A stretch of 64,000 nucleotides of DNA from Azoarcus sp. CIB. GTDB taxonomy: Bacteria > Pseudomonadota > Gammaproteobacteria > Burkholderiales > Rhodocyclaceae. How positions within the stretch are numbered: position 1 is the first letter of the stretch; every line of letters starts with the position of its first letter. The stretch lies in the NCBI RefSeq assembly GCF_001190925.1, contig NZ_CP011072.1:1798001-1862000 (forward strand), written 5' to 3'. Positions 18,240-26,816 of the stretch are shown piece after piece. The notes under the pieces were generated by a model, which saw only the letters and a program-made list of their open reading frames with translations, had not been told where the DNA came from and searched no databases. The translations under genes were made by a program, and so were the position numbers.

Positions 18240-20789
18240 ATGGAAGCCGTACAGACATCGGAAATCAGGTGGTGGAAGGCGAGCAAGCCGGTCGGCATGG
18301 CCGAGTTCGGCGCGCCGGTAAAGCTGAGCATCGACGGCGTCGAGGTCGAGGCGCCGGCCGGTGCGTCGGTCCTGAATGCGGCGACTGCCGCGGGTCTCTA
18401 CATTCCGGCGCTGTGCGCGCACCCCGATCTTCCTCCTGCCGGGCAGCGCGGCGCGGGTGAGGGCGGCTGCAACCTGTGCATGGTCGAGATCGAGGGCACG
18501 GACGGCCTTTCGAAGGCCTGTTCGACCACTGTCACGGCCGGCATGGTCGTGACGACCCAGTCGGCGGCGATCCAGACCGTGCGCCAGGCCAACCTGGCGA
18601 AGGTCCTCGGTCCGCACCCGCATGTCTGCCTCACCTGTCCGCAGCGCGACGGCTGTTCGCGCTCGCAGTGCTCCTACGGCAACCCGCAGGAAACGCGCTG
18701 CTGCACGATTTTCTCGTCCTGTGAGCTGCGCAAGGTCTCCGACTACATCGGCATCCCGAACACCACCCCGCCGTACAAGCCCGCGCAGCTTCCGATCATC
18801 AAGGACGAGCCGTTCTTCGATCGCGACTACAACCTCTGTATCGACTGCCGCCGCTGCCTCGTCGCCTGTAACGACGTACGCGGCGTGGGCTGTCTCGAGG
18901 TGAAGGAAGTCGAGACGCCGCAGGGCAAGCGCACCTACGTCGGCACGATTGCGCCGACGCTGCTCGAATCCGGCTGTACCTTCTGCCAGGCCTGTGTGAC
19001 CGTGTGCCCGACCGGCGCGCTGATGGACCGCACGCTCGACCCCGCGAAGCGCGAGGAGTCGATGGTGCCGTGCAAGAGCGCCTGCCCGGCGGGGATCGAC
19101 GTGCCGCGTTACGTGCAGCTCGCCGCAGAGGGCAAGTACGGCGAGGCGATCGCCGTGGTGCGCGAGCGGCTCCCGTTCCCGGGTATTCTCGGCCGCGCCT
19201 GTTTTGCAATGTGCGAGTCGGCCTGCCGGCGCAAGGATCTCGACGACCCGCTGTCGATCCGCAATCTCAAGCGGATTGCTGCCGATAACGACACGGGCCT
19301 GTGGCGCGAGCATGCTAAGAAGCTGCCGGCGACGGGCAAGAAGGCTGCGGTGATCGGCGCCGGTCCGGCCGGCCTGACGGTGGCGTACTACCTCGCCAAG
19401 CAGGGCCACGGCGTGACCATCTTCGATGCGCAGCCGGCCGCGGGCGGCATGGCGCGCTACGGTATCCCGTCCTACCGCGTTCCGGCCGAAGTCATCGACA
19501 ACGAGGTCGCGGAGGTTTCTGCTCTGGGCGTCGAGTTCCGCTACGGTGCCAAGGTCGAGAGTGTCGATACGCTCTTCAACGATGGCTACGGCGCGGTGTT
19601 TGTCGGCATCGGCGCGCAGGGCGGCGACAATCTGGGTATCCCCGGCGACGATCTGCCCGGCGTGGTCGATAGCCCGACCTACCTCAAGGCCGTGACGATG
19701 GGCCTCGTGAATACCCCCGAGGGCATCCAGACCGGCAGGAAGGTGGCCGTGATCGGCGGCGGCAACGTCGCGACCGACAACGCACGCAGCTCGCGCCGCT
19801 TCGGCGCCGAGGTCGACATGGTGTATCGCCGCACCCGCGAGGAGATGCCGGCACGCCTGGAGGAGTTCGAGGGCTGCGTGGAGGAGGGCGTGAATATCCG
19901 CTACTTGCTCGCGCCGAAGAAGATCGAGCCGGGCACCAACGGTTTCCGGCTGCAGATCACCTACGCGAAGATGGCGCTCGGCGAGGCCGACGCGTCCGGG
20001 CGCCGCCGCCCGGTCGAGACCGGCGAGGAAGTCGTCGAGGGGGTCGATCTGGTGATCGCCGCGATCGGCCAGTTCCCGAACCGTTTCGGAGGTTTCGGCG
20101 TGGAGACGGATCGCAAGGGCCGCATCACGGTGCGCGAGGATTCGATGCTGACGAGCCGGCCCAAGGTGTATGCCGGCGGCGACTGCGTGCTCGGACCTTC
20201 GACGCTGATCGAATCGGTTGCCCAGGGCCGCACTGCGGCCTCCGCGATGGACATCGTGCTAGGCGGCGACGGCGACATCTCCGAAGTGCTGCTGCGCAGC
20301 GGTTGGGAGACCAACCCGCGCATCGGCCGCAAGGACGGCTTCAACACGACGCGCAAGTTCCACCCGATCATGCTGGCGCCGGAGCAGCGCACCGGCTGGG
20401 ACGAGGTGGAGCTCGGCTTCGACGATGCGACGGCCCGTGCCGAAGCGGCCCGCTGCTTCAAGTGCAACCTCGCGCCGAAGATTGCCGAAGCGATCCTGCC
20501 GCCCGAGTCCTCGCTGAAGTTCGACGAGGCGACGATCGCATCCGTGCCAACCGAGTCGGGCGTGTTCCAACTGCTCGATGGCGACAAGAACGTGCTGATG
20601 ATCAAGGGCGTCGAGAATCTGCGCGACGGGCTCATGGAACAGCTCGAACGTGGCGGCGACGCGACTAACTTCGTGTTCGAGGAAGCGGCGCTCTTCACCT
20701 CGCGTGAAAGCCAGATGATCCAGGCTTACCTGCAGCAGTACGGAAAGATGCCGGGCGGCGGGTCCGACGAGCTGGACGACCTGTTCTGA
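18240..20789 (+). CDS. bzdV: NADPH:ferredoxin-type oxidoreductase BzdV
   Basis: This 849-residue multidomain flavoprotein is thought to reduce the BzdM ferredoxin. The N-terminus is a NuoG-like Fe-S region: a [2Fe-2S] domain (CNLCMVEIEG), HxxxC-type ligands (HPHVCLTCPQRDGC), then two 4Fe-4S motifs (CIDCRRCLVAC and CTFCQACVTVCPTG). The middle and C-terminus are GltD-like, with CPAGIDVPRYV, an FAD motif (VIGAGPAGLTVAYYLA) and an NAD(P) motif (VIGGGNVATDNARSSRRFGA). It sits inside the operon, between bzdU and a tiny zinc-ribbon gene. Confidence 0.88.
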   Translation: MEAVQTSEIRWWKASKPVGMAEFGAPVKLSIDGVEVEAPAGASVLNAATAAGLYIPALCAHPDLPPAGQRGAGEGGCNLCMVEIEGTDGLSKACSTTVTAGMVVTTQSAAIQTVRQANLAKVLGPHPHVCLTCPQRDGCSRSQCSYGNPQETRCCTIFSSCELRKVSDYIGIPNTTPPYKPAQLPIIKDEPFFDRDYNLCIDCRRCLVACNDVRGVGCLEVKEVETPQGKRTYVGTIAPTLLESGCTFCQACVTVCPTGALMDRTLDPAKREESMVPCKSACPAGIDVPRYVQLAAEGKYGEAIAVVRERLPFPGILGRACFAMCESACRRKDLDDPLSIRNLKRIAADNDTGLWREHAKKLPATGKKAAVIGAGPAGLTVAYYLAKQGHGVTIFDAQPAAGGMARYGIPSYRVPAEVIDNEVAEVSALGVEFRYGAKVESVDTLFNDGYGAVFVGIGAQGGDNLGIPGDDLPGVVDSPTYLKAVTMGLVNTPEGIQTGRKVAVIGGGNVATDNARSSRRFGAEVDMVYRRTREEMPARLEEFEGCVEEGVNIRYLLAPKKIEPGTNGFRLQITYAKMALGEADASGRRRPVETGEEVVEGVDLVIAAIGQFPNRFGGFGVETDRKGRITVREDSMLTSRPKVYAGGDCVLGPSTLIESVAQGRTAASAMDIVLGGDGDISEVLLRSGWETNPRIGRKDGFNTTRKFHPIMLAPEQRTGWDEVELGFDDATARAEAARCFKCNLAPKIAEAILPPESSLKFDEATIASVPTESGVFQLLDGDKNVLMIKGVENLRDGLMEQLERGGDATNFVFEEAALFTSRESQMIQAYLQQYGKMPGGGSDELDDLF

Positions 20790-20799
20790 GGACTACGTC

Positions 20800-20982
20800 A
20801 TGGGACAGGTGATCGATTTCTGGTCGGCGGAGGAGATCCGCCCGTCCATCAAGCCCGAGGCCAAGTGCCGGTGCACGAACTGCGGCGCGGACCTGTGGCA
20901 CATCCGCTGCGACGGCGAAGTGTGCTGTGCGGACTGCGACGCGGTTTGTCCCTACCGGCTGCAGATGAAGAACGAAAACTGA
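20800..20982 (+). CDS. Small zinc-ribbon-like protein between bzdV and bzdW
   Basis: The 60-residue product has a cysteine-rich core (CRCTNCGAD, RCDGEVCCADCDAVCPY) typical of a zinc ribbon or small Fe-S protein. The ATG lies 10 bases after the bzdV stop with GAGGAC upstream, so it is translationally linked to bzdV. It has no assigned letter in the bzd naming that I can recall. It may assist the BzdV redox module; that is inference. Confidence 0.65.
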   Translation: MGQVIDFWSAEEIRPSIKPEAKCRCTNCGADLWHIRCDGEVCCADCDAVCPYRLQMKNEN

Positions 20983-21027
20983 AACGCCCGAAGACGCGCA
21001 CAGCGAACGAGAACCAGGGGAGACACC

Positions 21028-21807
21028 ATGAGTAAAGCGCAATTCCAGTTCATCACCTACGGCGTGGCCGACGGCCTCGCAACGCTGACGATCAACCGTC
21101 CGCCGTTCAACGTCCTCGACATCCCGACGATGGAGGAGATGAACGTCGCCCTCGATCTGTGCCAGGCCGATAACAGCGTGAAGCTGCTGATGATTACCGG
21201 GGCGGGCGAGAAGGCCTTCTCGGCGGGCGTCGAAGTCGCGGACCACACGCCGGACAAGGTCGACCGCATGATCGAGGTCTTCCACGGCATCTTCCGCCGC
21301 ATGCAGCAGCTGCCGATTCCGACGCTGGCTGCGGTGAATGGCGTGGCGCTGGGTGGCGGGATGGAAGTCGCGATCGCGTGCGACATGCTCGTCGCTGCCT
21401 CCAACGCGAAGTTCGGCCAGCCTGAGATCAAGCTCGCAGTGTTCCCGCCGATCGCCGCGGTGCTGCTGCCGCGCCTGGTGCCGCCGGCCCGTGCGCTGGA
21501 GCTGCTGCTCGGCGGCGAGAACATCGGCGCCGACGAGGCGAAGGCGATCGGGTTGGTGAATCGCGTGTTCGCCAAGGAGAGCTTCGCCGCCGACGTGCAG
21601 GCTTTCGTCGCCCCCTTCCTGGGCCTCAGCCGTGCGGCTCTCGCCAGCACCCGCAAGACGATCCGCGCCGTCGCCGACAAGCCCTTCGGTGCCGCGCTCG
21701 ACACTGCCGAGAACATCTACCTGAAGGAATTGATGAACACCGACGACGCGAAGGAAGGCCTCGCGGCCTTCCTCGAGAAGCGCAAGCCGGTGTGGAAGAA
21801 CACCTGA
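21028..21807 (+). CDS. bzdW: Cyclohexa-1,5-diene-1-carbonyl-CoA hydratase BzdW
   Basis: The 259-residue crotonase-fold hydratase adds water to the dienoyl-CoA made by benzoyl-CoA reductase, giving 6-hydroxycyclohex-1-ene-1-carbonyl-CoA. Oxyanion-hole segments are GAGEKAFSAGVEVADH and NGVALGGGMEVAIACD. Length and position fit the Dch family. AGGGGAG precedes the ATG. Confidence 0.92.
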   Translation: MSKAQFQFITYGVADGLATLTINRPPFNVLDIPTMEEMNVALDLCQADNSVKLLMITGAGEKAFSAGVEVADHTPDKVDRMIEVFHGIFRRMQQLPIPTLAAVNGVALGGGMEVAIACDMLVAASNAKFGQPEIKLAVFPPIAAVLLPRLVPPARALELLLGGENIGADEAKAIGLVNRVFAKESFAADVQAFVAPFLGLSRAALASTRKTIRAVADKPFGAALDTAENIYLKELMNTDDAKEGLAAFLEKRKPVWKNT

Positions 21808-21816
21808 TTTAGACGG

Positions 21817-21920
21817 TCCCTTCCCCTTCAAGGGGAAGGACAGGATGGGGATGGGTTCCAGAGGCAACGAACGCCTTAAACCCATCCCCACCCCGGCCCT
21901 CCCCTTGAAGGGGAGGGAGA
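21817..21920. repeat. Palindromic intergenic repeat, copy 2 (bzdW-bzdX)
   Basis: This has the same architecture as the element after bzdQ but in reverse order: a CCTTCCCC/GGGGAAGG hairpin first, an outer GATGGGTT/AACCCATC pair, then a CCCTCCCC/GGGGAGGG hairpin. Only the inner loop sequence differs. It lies directly after the bzdW stop codon. Confidence 0.75.
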
Positions 21921-21968
21921 AAACCGTGGCGACTGAAGTGACAACCGAAAGCTAAAGGGAGACGAAGC

Positions 21969-23036
21969 GTGATTCCTGAATTCATCGATACCTGGCAGAT
22001 GACCGAGCCGGGCAAGCTGCAGAAGACCCGCGTGCCGATGCCCGAGCTGCAGCCGGGCGACGTGGTGGTGAAGATCGCCGGCTGCGGCGTGTGCCATACC
22101 GACCTGTCGTATTTCTACATGGGCGTGCCGACGGTGCAGAAGCCCCCGCTGTCTCTGGGCCACGAGATCTCCGGCACAGTGATCGGCGGCGAAGCGTCGA
22201 TGATCGGCAAGGAAGTGATCGTGCCGGCCGTGATTCCCTGCGGCGAGTGCGAGCTGTGCAAGACCGGCCGCGGCAACCGCTGCCTGTCGCAGAAGATGCC
22301 GGGCAATTCGATGGGCATCTACGGCGGGTACTCCAGCCACATCGTCGCGCAGTCGAAGTACCTGTGCGTGGTCGAGAACCGCGGCAGCACGCCGCTGGAA
22401 CACCTCGCCGTCGTCGCGGATGCCGTGACCACGCCTTACCAGGCTGCGGTGCGCGCGGACCTGAAGAAGGACGATCTGGTGATCGTCATCGGCGCGGCGG
22501 GCGGTGTCGGCAGCTTCATGGTGCAGACCGCCAAGGGCATGGGCGCGAAGGCCGTCATCGGCATCGACATCAATGAAGAAAAGCTGACGATGATGAAGGA
22601 CTTCGGTGCCGATTTCGTCATCAACCCGAAGGACAAGAGCGCGAAGGACGTGAAGGAGCTCTTCAAGGGCTTCTGCAAGGAGCGCGGCCTGCCGTCGAAC
22701 TACGGCTGGAAGATCTTCGAGGTCACTGGCAGCAAACCGGGCCAGGAGCTTGCGCTGTCGCTGCTGTCCTTCACCGGCAAGCTGGTGATCGTCGGCTACG
22801 GCACGGCCGAAACCAACTACATGCTCTCGAAGCTGATGGCCTTCGACGCCGAGATCATCGGCACCTGGGGCTGCCCGCCGGACCGCTATGCCGCTGTGCG
22901 CGACATGTGCCTCGACGGCCGCATCAAGCTCGGCCCCTTCGTCGAAACCCGCCCGATGAGCCAGATCGAACAGGTGTTCGACGAGGCGCACCACGGCAAG
23001 CTCAAGCGGCGCGTCATCCTGACGCCCGATTTCTGA
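21969..23036 (+). CDS. bzdX: 6-hydroxycyclohex-1-ene-1-carbonyl-CoA dehydrogenase BzdX
   Basis: The 355-residue zinc-dependent medium-chain dehydrogenase oxidises the 6-hydroxy ester to the 6-oxo ester with NAD. Catalytic zinc ligands lie in CGVCHTDLS and LGHEISG. The structural zinc site is CGECELCKTGRGNRC. The nucleotide loop is GAAGGVGSFMVQ. GTG at 21969 is the start, with GGGAG upstream. It follows the second palindromic repeat. Confidence 0.93.
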   Translation: MIPEFIDTWQMTEPGKLQKTRVPMPELQPGDVVVKIAGCGVCHTDLSYFYMGVPTVQKPPLSLGHEISGTVIGGEASMIGKEVIVPAVIPCGECELCKTGRGNRCLSQKMPGNSMGIYGGYSSHIVAQSKYLCVVENRGSTPLEHLAVVADAVTTPYQAAVRADLKKDDLVIVIGAAGGVGSFMVQTAKGMGAKAVIGIDINEEKLTMMKDFGADFVINPKDKSAKDVKELFKGFCKERGLPSNYGWKIFEVTGSKPGQELALSLLSFTGKLVIVGYGTAETNYMLSKLMAFDAEIIGTWGCPPDRYAAVRDMCLDGRIKLGPFVETRPMSQIEQVFDEAHHGKLKRRVILTPDF

Positions 23037-23071
23037 TTACGCACACCACTGGATAAAACAGGAGACATCTC

Positions 23072-24202
23072 ATGGCACTCGATTGGCTGCGCCGCGACAA
23101 CCACCTCAAGGACCACGCCCTCCTCGGCGAGGAGCATTTCGGCACCGAAGCGCCTTCGGTGATCTTCGAGAAGCGCCCGGTTACCGATCCGCAGGGCAAC
23201 CAGGTTCCCGGCCTGTACGCCGCCTGGATCATCCTGAACAACCCGACGCAGTACAACTCCTACACCACCGAGATGGTCAAGGCCGTCATCGCGGGCTTCC
23301 AGCGCGCGTCGTCGGACCGCTCAGTCGTCGCCGCGGTGTTCACCGCTGTCGGCGACAAAGCCTTCTGCACTGGCGGCAATACCGCCGAGTATGCCGGCTA
23401 CTACTCCAAGCGCCCGAACGAGTATGGCGAATACATGGACCTGTTCAATGCCATGGTCGACGGCATCCTGAACTGCAAGAAGCCGGTGATCTGCCGCGTG
23501 AACGGCATGCGCGTCGGCGGCGGTCAGGAAATCGGCATGGCGACCGACCTGACGGTGACCTCCGACATGGCGGTGTTCGGCCAGGCCGGCCCGAAGCACG
23601 GCAGCGCGCCGGACGGCGGCTCGACCGACTTCCTGCCGTGGATGCTGAACATGGAAGATGCCATGTACAACTGCATCTCGTGCGAGCCGTGGAGCGCGTA
23701 CAAGATGAAGGCGAAGAACCTCGTCACCAAGGTCGTGCCGGTGCTGAAGAAGGACGGCCAGTGGGTTCGCAACCCGCTCGTCCGCACCGACTCCTACGTC
23801 GATGACGGCGAGCTGGTGTACGGCGAACCCGTCTCCCCGGAGCAGGCGAAGGCGGCGAAGGAGCTGATCGGGCAATGCACGACGGACTTCGCGAAGCTCG
23901 ACGAAGCGGTCAATGCCCTGGTGTGGAAGTTCACCAACCTGTTCCCGCACTGCCTCGTGAAGACGATCGAGGGCATCCGCGGCAAGAAGAAGTTCTTCTG
24001 GGATCAGCTCAAGGTCGCGAACCGCCATTGGCTGGCTGCGAACATGAACCATGAGGCCTACCTGGGCTTCACGGCGTTCGACAGCAAGAAGCAGACCGGC
24101 AAGGACGTCATCGACTTCATCAAGTACCGTCAGTTGATTGCCGAAGGCGCGATGTTCGATGAGGACTTCGCCGAGCAGGTCCTGGGCAAGCCGAAGGCCT
24201 GA
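23072..24202 (+). CDS. bzdY: 6-oxocyclohex-1-ene-1-carbonyl-CoA hydrolase BzdY
   Basis: The 376-residue crotonase-superfamily ring hydrolase opens the ring to 3-hydroxypimelyl-CoA. The crotonase core is seen in FTAVGDKAFCTGGNTAEYAG and NGMRVGGGQEIGMATDL. The extra C-terminal length over simple hydratases is typical of the Oah/BzdY family. AGGAG precedes the ATG. Confidence 0.93.
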   Translation: MALDWLRRDNHLKDHALLGEEHFGTEAPSVIFEKRPVTDPQGNQVPGLYAAWIILNNPTQYNSYTTEMVKAVIAGFQRASSDRSVVAAVFTAVGDKAFCTGGNTAEYAGYYSKRPNEYGEYMDLFNAMVDGILNCKKPVICRVNGMRVGGGQEIGMATDLTVTSDMAVFGQAGPKHGSAPDGGSTDFLPWMLNMEDAMYNCISCEPWSAYKMKAKNLVTKVVPVLKKDGQWVRNPLVRTDSYVDDGELVYGEPVSPEQAKAAKELIGQCTTDFAKLDEAVNALVWKFTNLFPHCLVKTIEGIRGKKKFFWDQLKVANRHWLAANMNHEAYLGFTAFDSKKQTGKDVIDFIKYRQLIAEGAMFDEDFAEQVLGKPKA

Positions 24203-24240
24203 CGCCTCGGTGCATACAGTTTCATAAGGTCTCTCCCTTC

Positions 24241-24290
24241 CCGGGGTGGTGGACGCGGCGTTGGCCGTTATCCTTCCACCCCGGCCTTTT
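24241..24290 (+). terminator. Terminator-like hairpin between bzdY and bzdZ
   Basis: A 9-base-pair CCGGGGTGG/CCACCCCGG stem closes a 26-base loop and is followed by CCTTTT. It could partly end transcription after bzdY. Read-through is expected because bzdZ and bzdA belong to the same pathway. Confidence 0.45.
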
Positions 24291-24358
24291 CTGAAACGGG
24301 GGAGCACTTGCAGTTCACCGGCGGTGCATCTGCCGCCATGCGGTTAAAGGGGACTTGC

Positions 24359-25105
24359 ATGCAGTTGAAGGACAGGGTCGCAATCGTGACCGGAGCGGGG
24401 CAGGGCATCGGCGCGGCGGTCGCGAAAGCCTATGGGCGCGAGGGCGCGAAGGTCGCAGTCATCGACCTGGATCTCGCCGCCGCCAACCGGATCGCGGAAC
24501 AGATCGTCGAAGCGGGTGGTCAGGCTCTCGGCGTGGCCTGCGATGTCGCGAATCGCGAGCAGGTCGAAGCAATGGCCGCCAAGGTCACTGCTGAATGGGG
24601 TCGCATTGACATCCTCGTCAATAACGCCGGCATCACGCGCACGGCGATGCTCAACAAGATGACGTCGGATCAGTGGAACCAGGTGCTCGGCGTGCATCTG
24701 ACGGGCGCGTTCAACTGCCTGCAGGCAGTAGTCGGCGGGATGATCGAGCGCCAGTACGGCCGCATCATCTACGTGACCTCCACCGCCGGCGTGCTCGGCA
24801 CGATCGGGCAGATCAACTACAGCGCGGCCAAGGCCGGCGTGCTCGGCATGACCAAGAGCACCGCGAAGGAGCTCGCGCGCTACAACATCACCGCGAATGC
24901 GATCGCACCGGGGGCGGCCACGCCGATGACCGAGACGATCCGCACCGACGAGCGCTTCAAGGAAAAGTACCTCGACCGGATTCCGCTCGGGCGCTGGGCC
25001 GAGCCGGAGGAGATCACGCCCGTGTTCGTGTTCTTCGCATCCGACTCGTCGAGCTATGTCACGGGACAGATTCTGGCGGCCGATGGCGGAATGACGATTC
25101 ACTGA
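24359..25105 (+). CDS. bzdZ: Short-chain dehydrogenase BzdZ
   Basis: The 248-residue SDR has the cofactor motif TGAGQGIG, the NNAG motif, catalytic Ser in VTSTAGV and YSAAK. In bzd clusters it is proposed to oxidise a 3-hydroxyacyl-CoA downstream of ring opening; the exact substrate is not proven by sequence. The ATG at 24359 follows AAAGGGGA; the frame's upstream codons lack support. Confidence 0.88.
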   Translation: MQLKDRVAIVTGAGQGIGAAVAKAYGREGAKVAVIDLDLAAANRIAEQIVEAGGQALGVACDVANREQVEAMAAKVTAEWGRIDILVNNAGITRTAMLNKMTSDQWNQVLGVHLTGAFNCLQAVVGGMIERQYGRIIYVTSTAGVLGTIGQINYSAAKAGVLGMTKSTAKELARYNITANAIAPGAATPMTETIRTDERFKEKYLDRIPLGRWAEPEEITPVFVFFASDSSSYVTGQILAADGGMTIH

Positions 25106-25153
25106 AAATCCGCAGCGCCACGCCAGCAAGAATCATAAGGAGAGGAGGAGCAA

Positions 25154-26755
25154 ATGGCAGAACTCAGCGTCGCGGATCAAAGTGTCAGCCCTCCGCGCAT
25201 CACCATACCGCGCGAGTACAACGCGGCGCACGACCTGATCGAGCGCAACCTGCGCGCCGGGCGCGGCAGCAAGACTGCAGTAATCGACCACGCGGGAAGC
25301 TATACCTACGCGCAGCTCGCCGAACGGGTCGACCGCTTCGCGCATGCCCTGGGCGAACTGGGCATCCGCATGGAAGAGCGGGTGCTGCTGTGCTTGACTG
25401 ATACCGTTGATTTCCCCACGGCCTTTCTCGGCTGCATCAAGGCCGGCGTCGTGCCGATTCCCGTCAATACGCTTCTGACGGCATCCGATTACACCTACAT
25501 GCTGCGCGACAGCCGTGCGCGCGGCCTGGTCGTCTCGTCGGTCCTGTTGCCGGCCTTCGCCACTGCGATCGAAGCCAGCCCGTTCGTCAAGAATGTCGTC
25601 GTTTCGGGCGGCGATGCGGGCACGCGCGGTGGACATCTCGATTTTGCCGAACTCATCGCATCCCCGCGTCCGCCGTACGAGGCGGTCCAGACCTGTTGCG
25701 ACGATCCCTGTTTCTGGCTGTATTCGTCGGGTTCCACCGGCGCCCCCAAGGGAACGGTGCACCTGCACTCCAGCCTGATCAACACCGCCGAGCTGTATGC
25801 GACGCCGATCCTGGGGGTATGCGAGAGCGACGTCGTTTTCTCGGCGGCGAAATTGTTCTTCGCCTACGGTCTGGGCAACGGCCTGACCTTCCCGCTCGCC
25901 GCGGGCGCCACCGCTGTGCTGATGGCCGAACGGCCGACGCCGGATGCGGTGTTCCGCGTGCTGCGCGAGCACCAGCCGACGATCTACTGCGGCGTGCCGA
26001 CGCTATACGCATCGATGCTGGCGAGCCCGGCGCTCCCCGGGCGAGAGGAGCTGTCGATCCGCCGCTGCGCCTCTGCCGGCGAGGCCTTGCCGGCCGAAGT
26101 GGGCAAGCGCTGGACCGAGCATTTCGGCGTCGAGATCCTTGACGGACTCGGTTCGACCGAGATGCTGCACATCTTCCTCTCGAACAGGGCAGGGGACGTC
26201 CATTACGGCACCAGCGGCAAGCCGGTGCCGGGATACGAGCTGCGCCTGATCGGCGAAGACGGGGAGGAGGTCGCGCCAGGCGAGGCGGGAGAGCTTCAGG
26301 TGCGCGGGCCCACCAGCGCTGCGCTCTACTGGAATAACCGCACGAAGAGCCGCGATACCTTCGTCGGCCAATGGACGCGCAGCGGCGACAAGTACAGCCT
26401 GGATGAGCACGGCAACTATGTGTACGCGGGGCGCAACGACGACATGCTCAAGGTCGGCGGCATCTACGTCTCGCCGATCGAGGTCGAATCGGCGCTCATC
26501 ACGCATGCTGCAGTGCTCGAAGCCGCGGTGGTCGGAAAAGCGGACGATGACGGACTGATCAAGCCGCTGGCCTTCGTCGTGCTGAAGCCCGGACGCATGC
26601 CCGCGGACGAACTGGCAGACGAGCTGAAGCTCCACGTCAAGAGCAAGCTCGCCCCGTACAAGTACCCGCGCTGGCTGGAATTTGTCGACGAGCTGCCGAA
26701 GACGGCCACCGGAAAGATCCAGCGATTCAAGCTTCGTTCGCTTTCAGGGGCGTAG
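25154..26755 (+). CDS. bzdA: Benzoate-CoA ligase BzdA
   Basis: The 533-residue AMP-forming ligase activates benzoate to benzoyl-CoA with ATP and CoA, the entry step of the pathway. It carries the P-loop-like YSSGSTGAPKGTVH, the LGSTEMLHIF motif, YAGRNDDMLKVGGIYVSP and the C-terminal catalytic lysine in PKTATGKIQRF. AAGGAGAGGAGG precedes the ATG. Transport genes follow directly. Confidence 0.93.
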   Translation: MAELSVADQSVSPPRITIPREYNAAHDLIERNLRAGRGSKTAVIDHAGSYTYAQLAERVDRFAHALGELGIRMEERVLLCLTDTVDFPTAFLGCIKAGVVPIPVNTLLTASDYTYMLRDSRARGLVVSSVLLPAFATAIEASPFVKNVVVSGGDAGTRGGHLDFAELIASPRPPYEAVQTCCDDPCFWLYSSGSTGAPKGTVHLHSSLINTAELYATPILGVCESDVVFSAAKLFFAYGLGNGLTFPLAAGATAVLMAERPTPDAVFRVLREHQPTIYCGVPTLYASMLASPALPGREELSIRRCASAGEALPAEVGKRWTEHFGVEILDGLGSTEMLHIFLSNRAGDVHYGTSGKPVPGYELRLIGEDGEEVAPGEAGELQVRGPTSAALYWNNRTKSRDTFVGQWTRSGDKYSLDEHGNYVYAGRNDDMLKVGGIYVSPIEVESALITHAAVLEAAVVGKADDDGLIKPLAFVVLKPGRMPADELADELKLHVKSKLAPYKYPRWLEFVDELPKTATGKIQRFKLRSLSGA

Positions 26756-26816
26756 ATCCCGTAGCGCACCCATAAATAGAGCCGCACAAGCGGCCTAACC
26801 AAAGGAGGAGTGTGAA

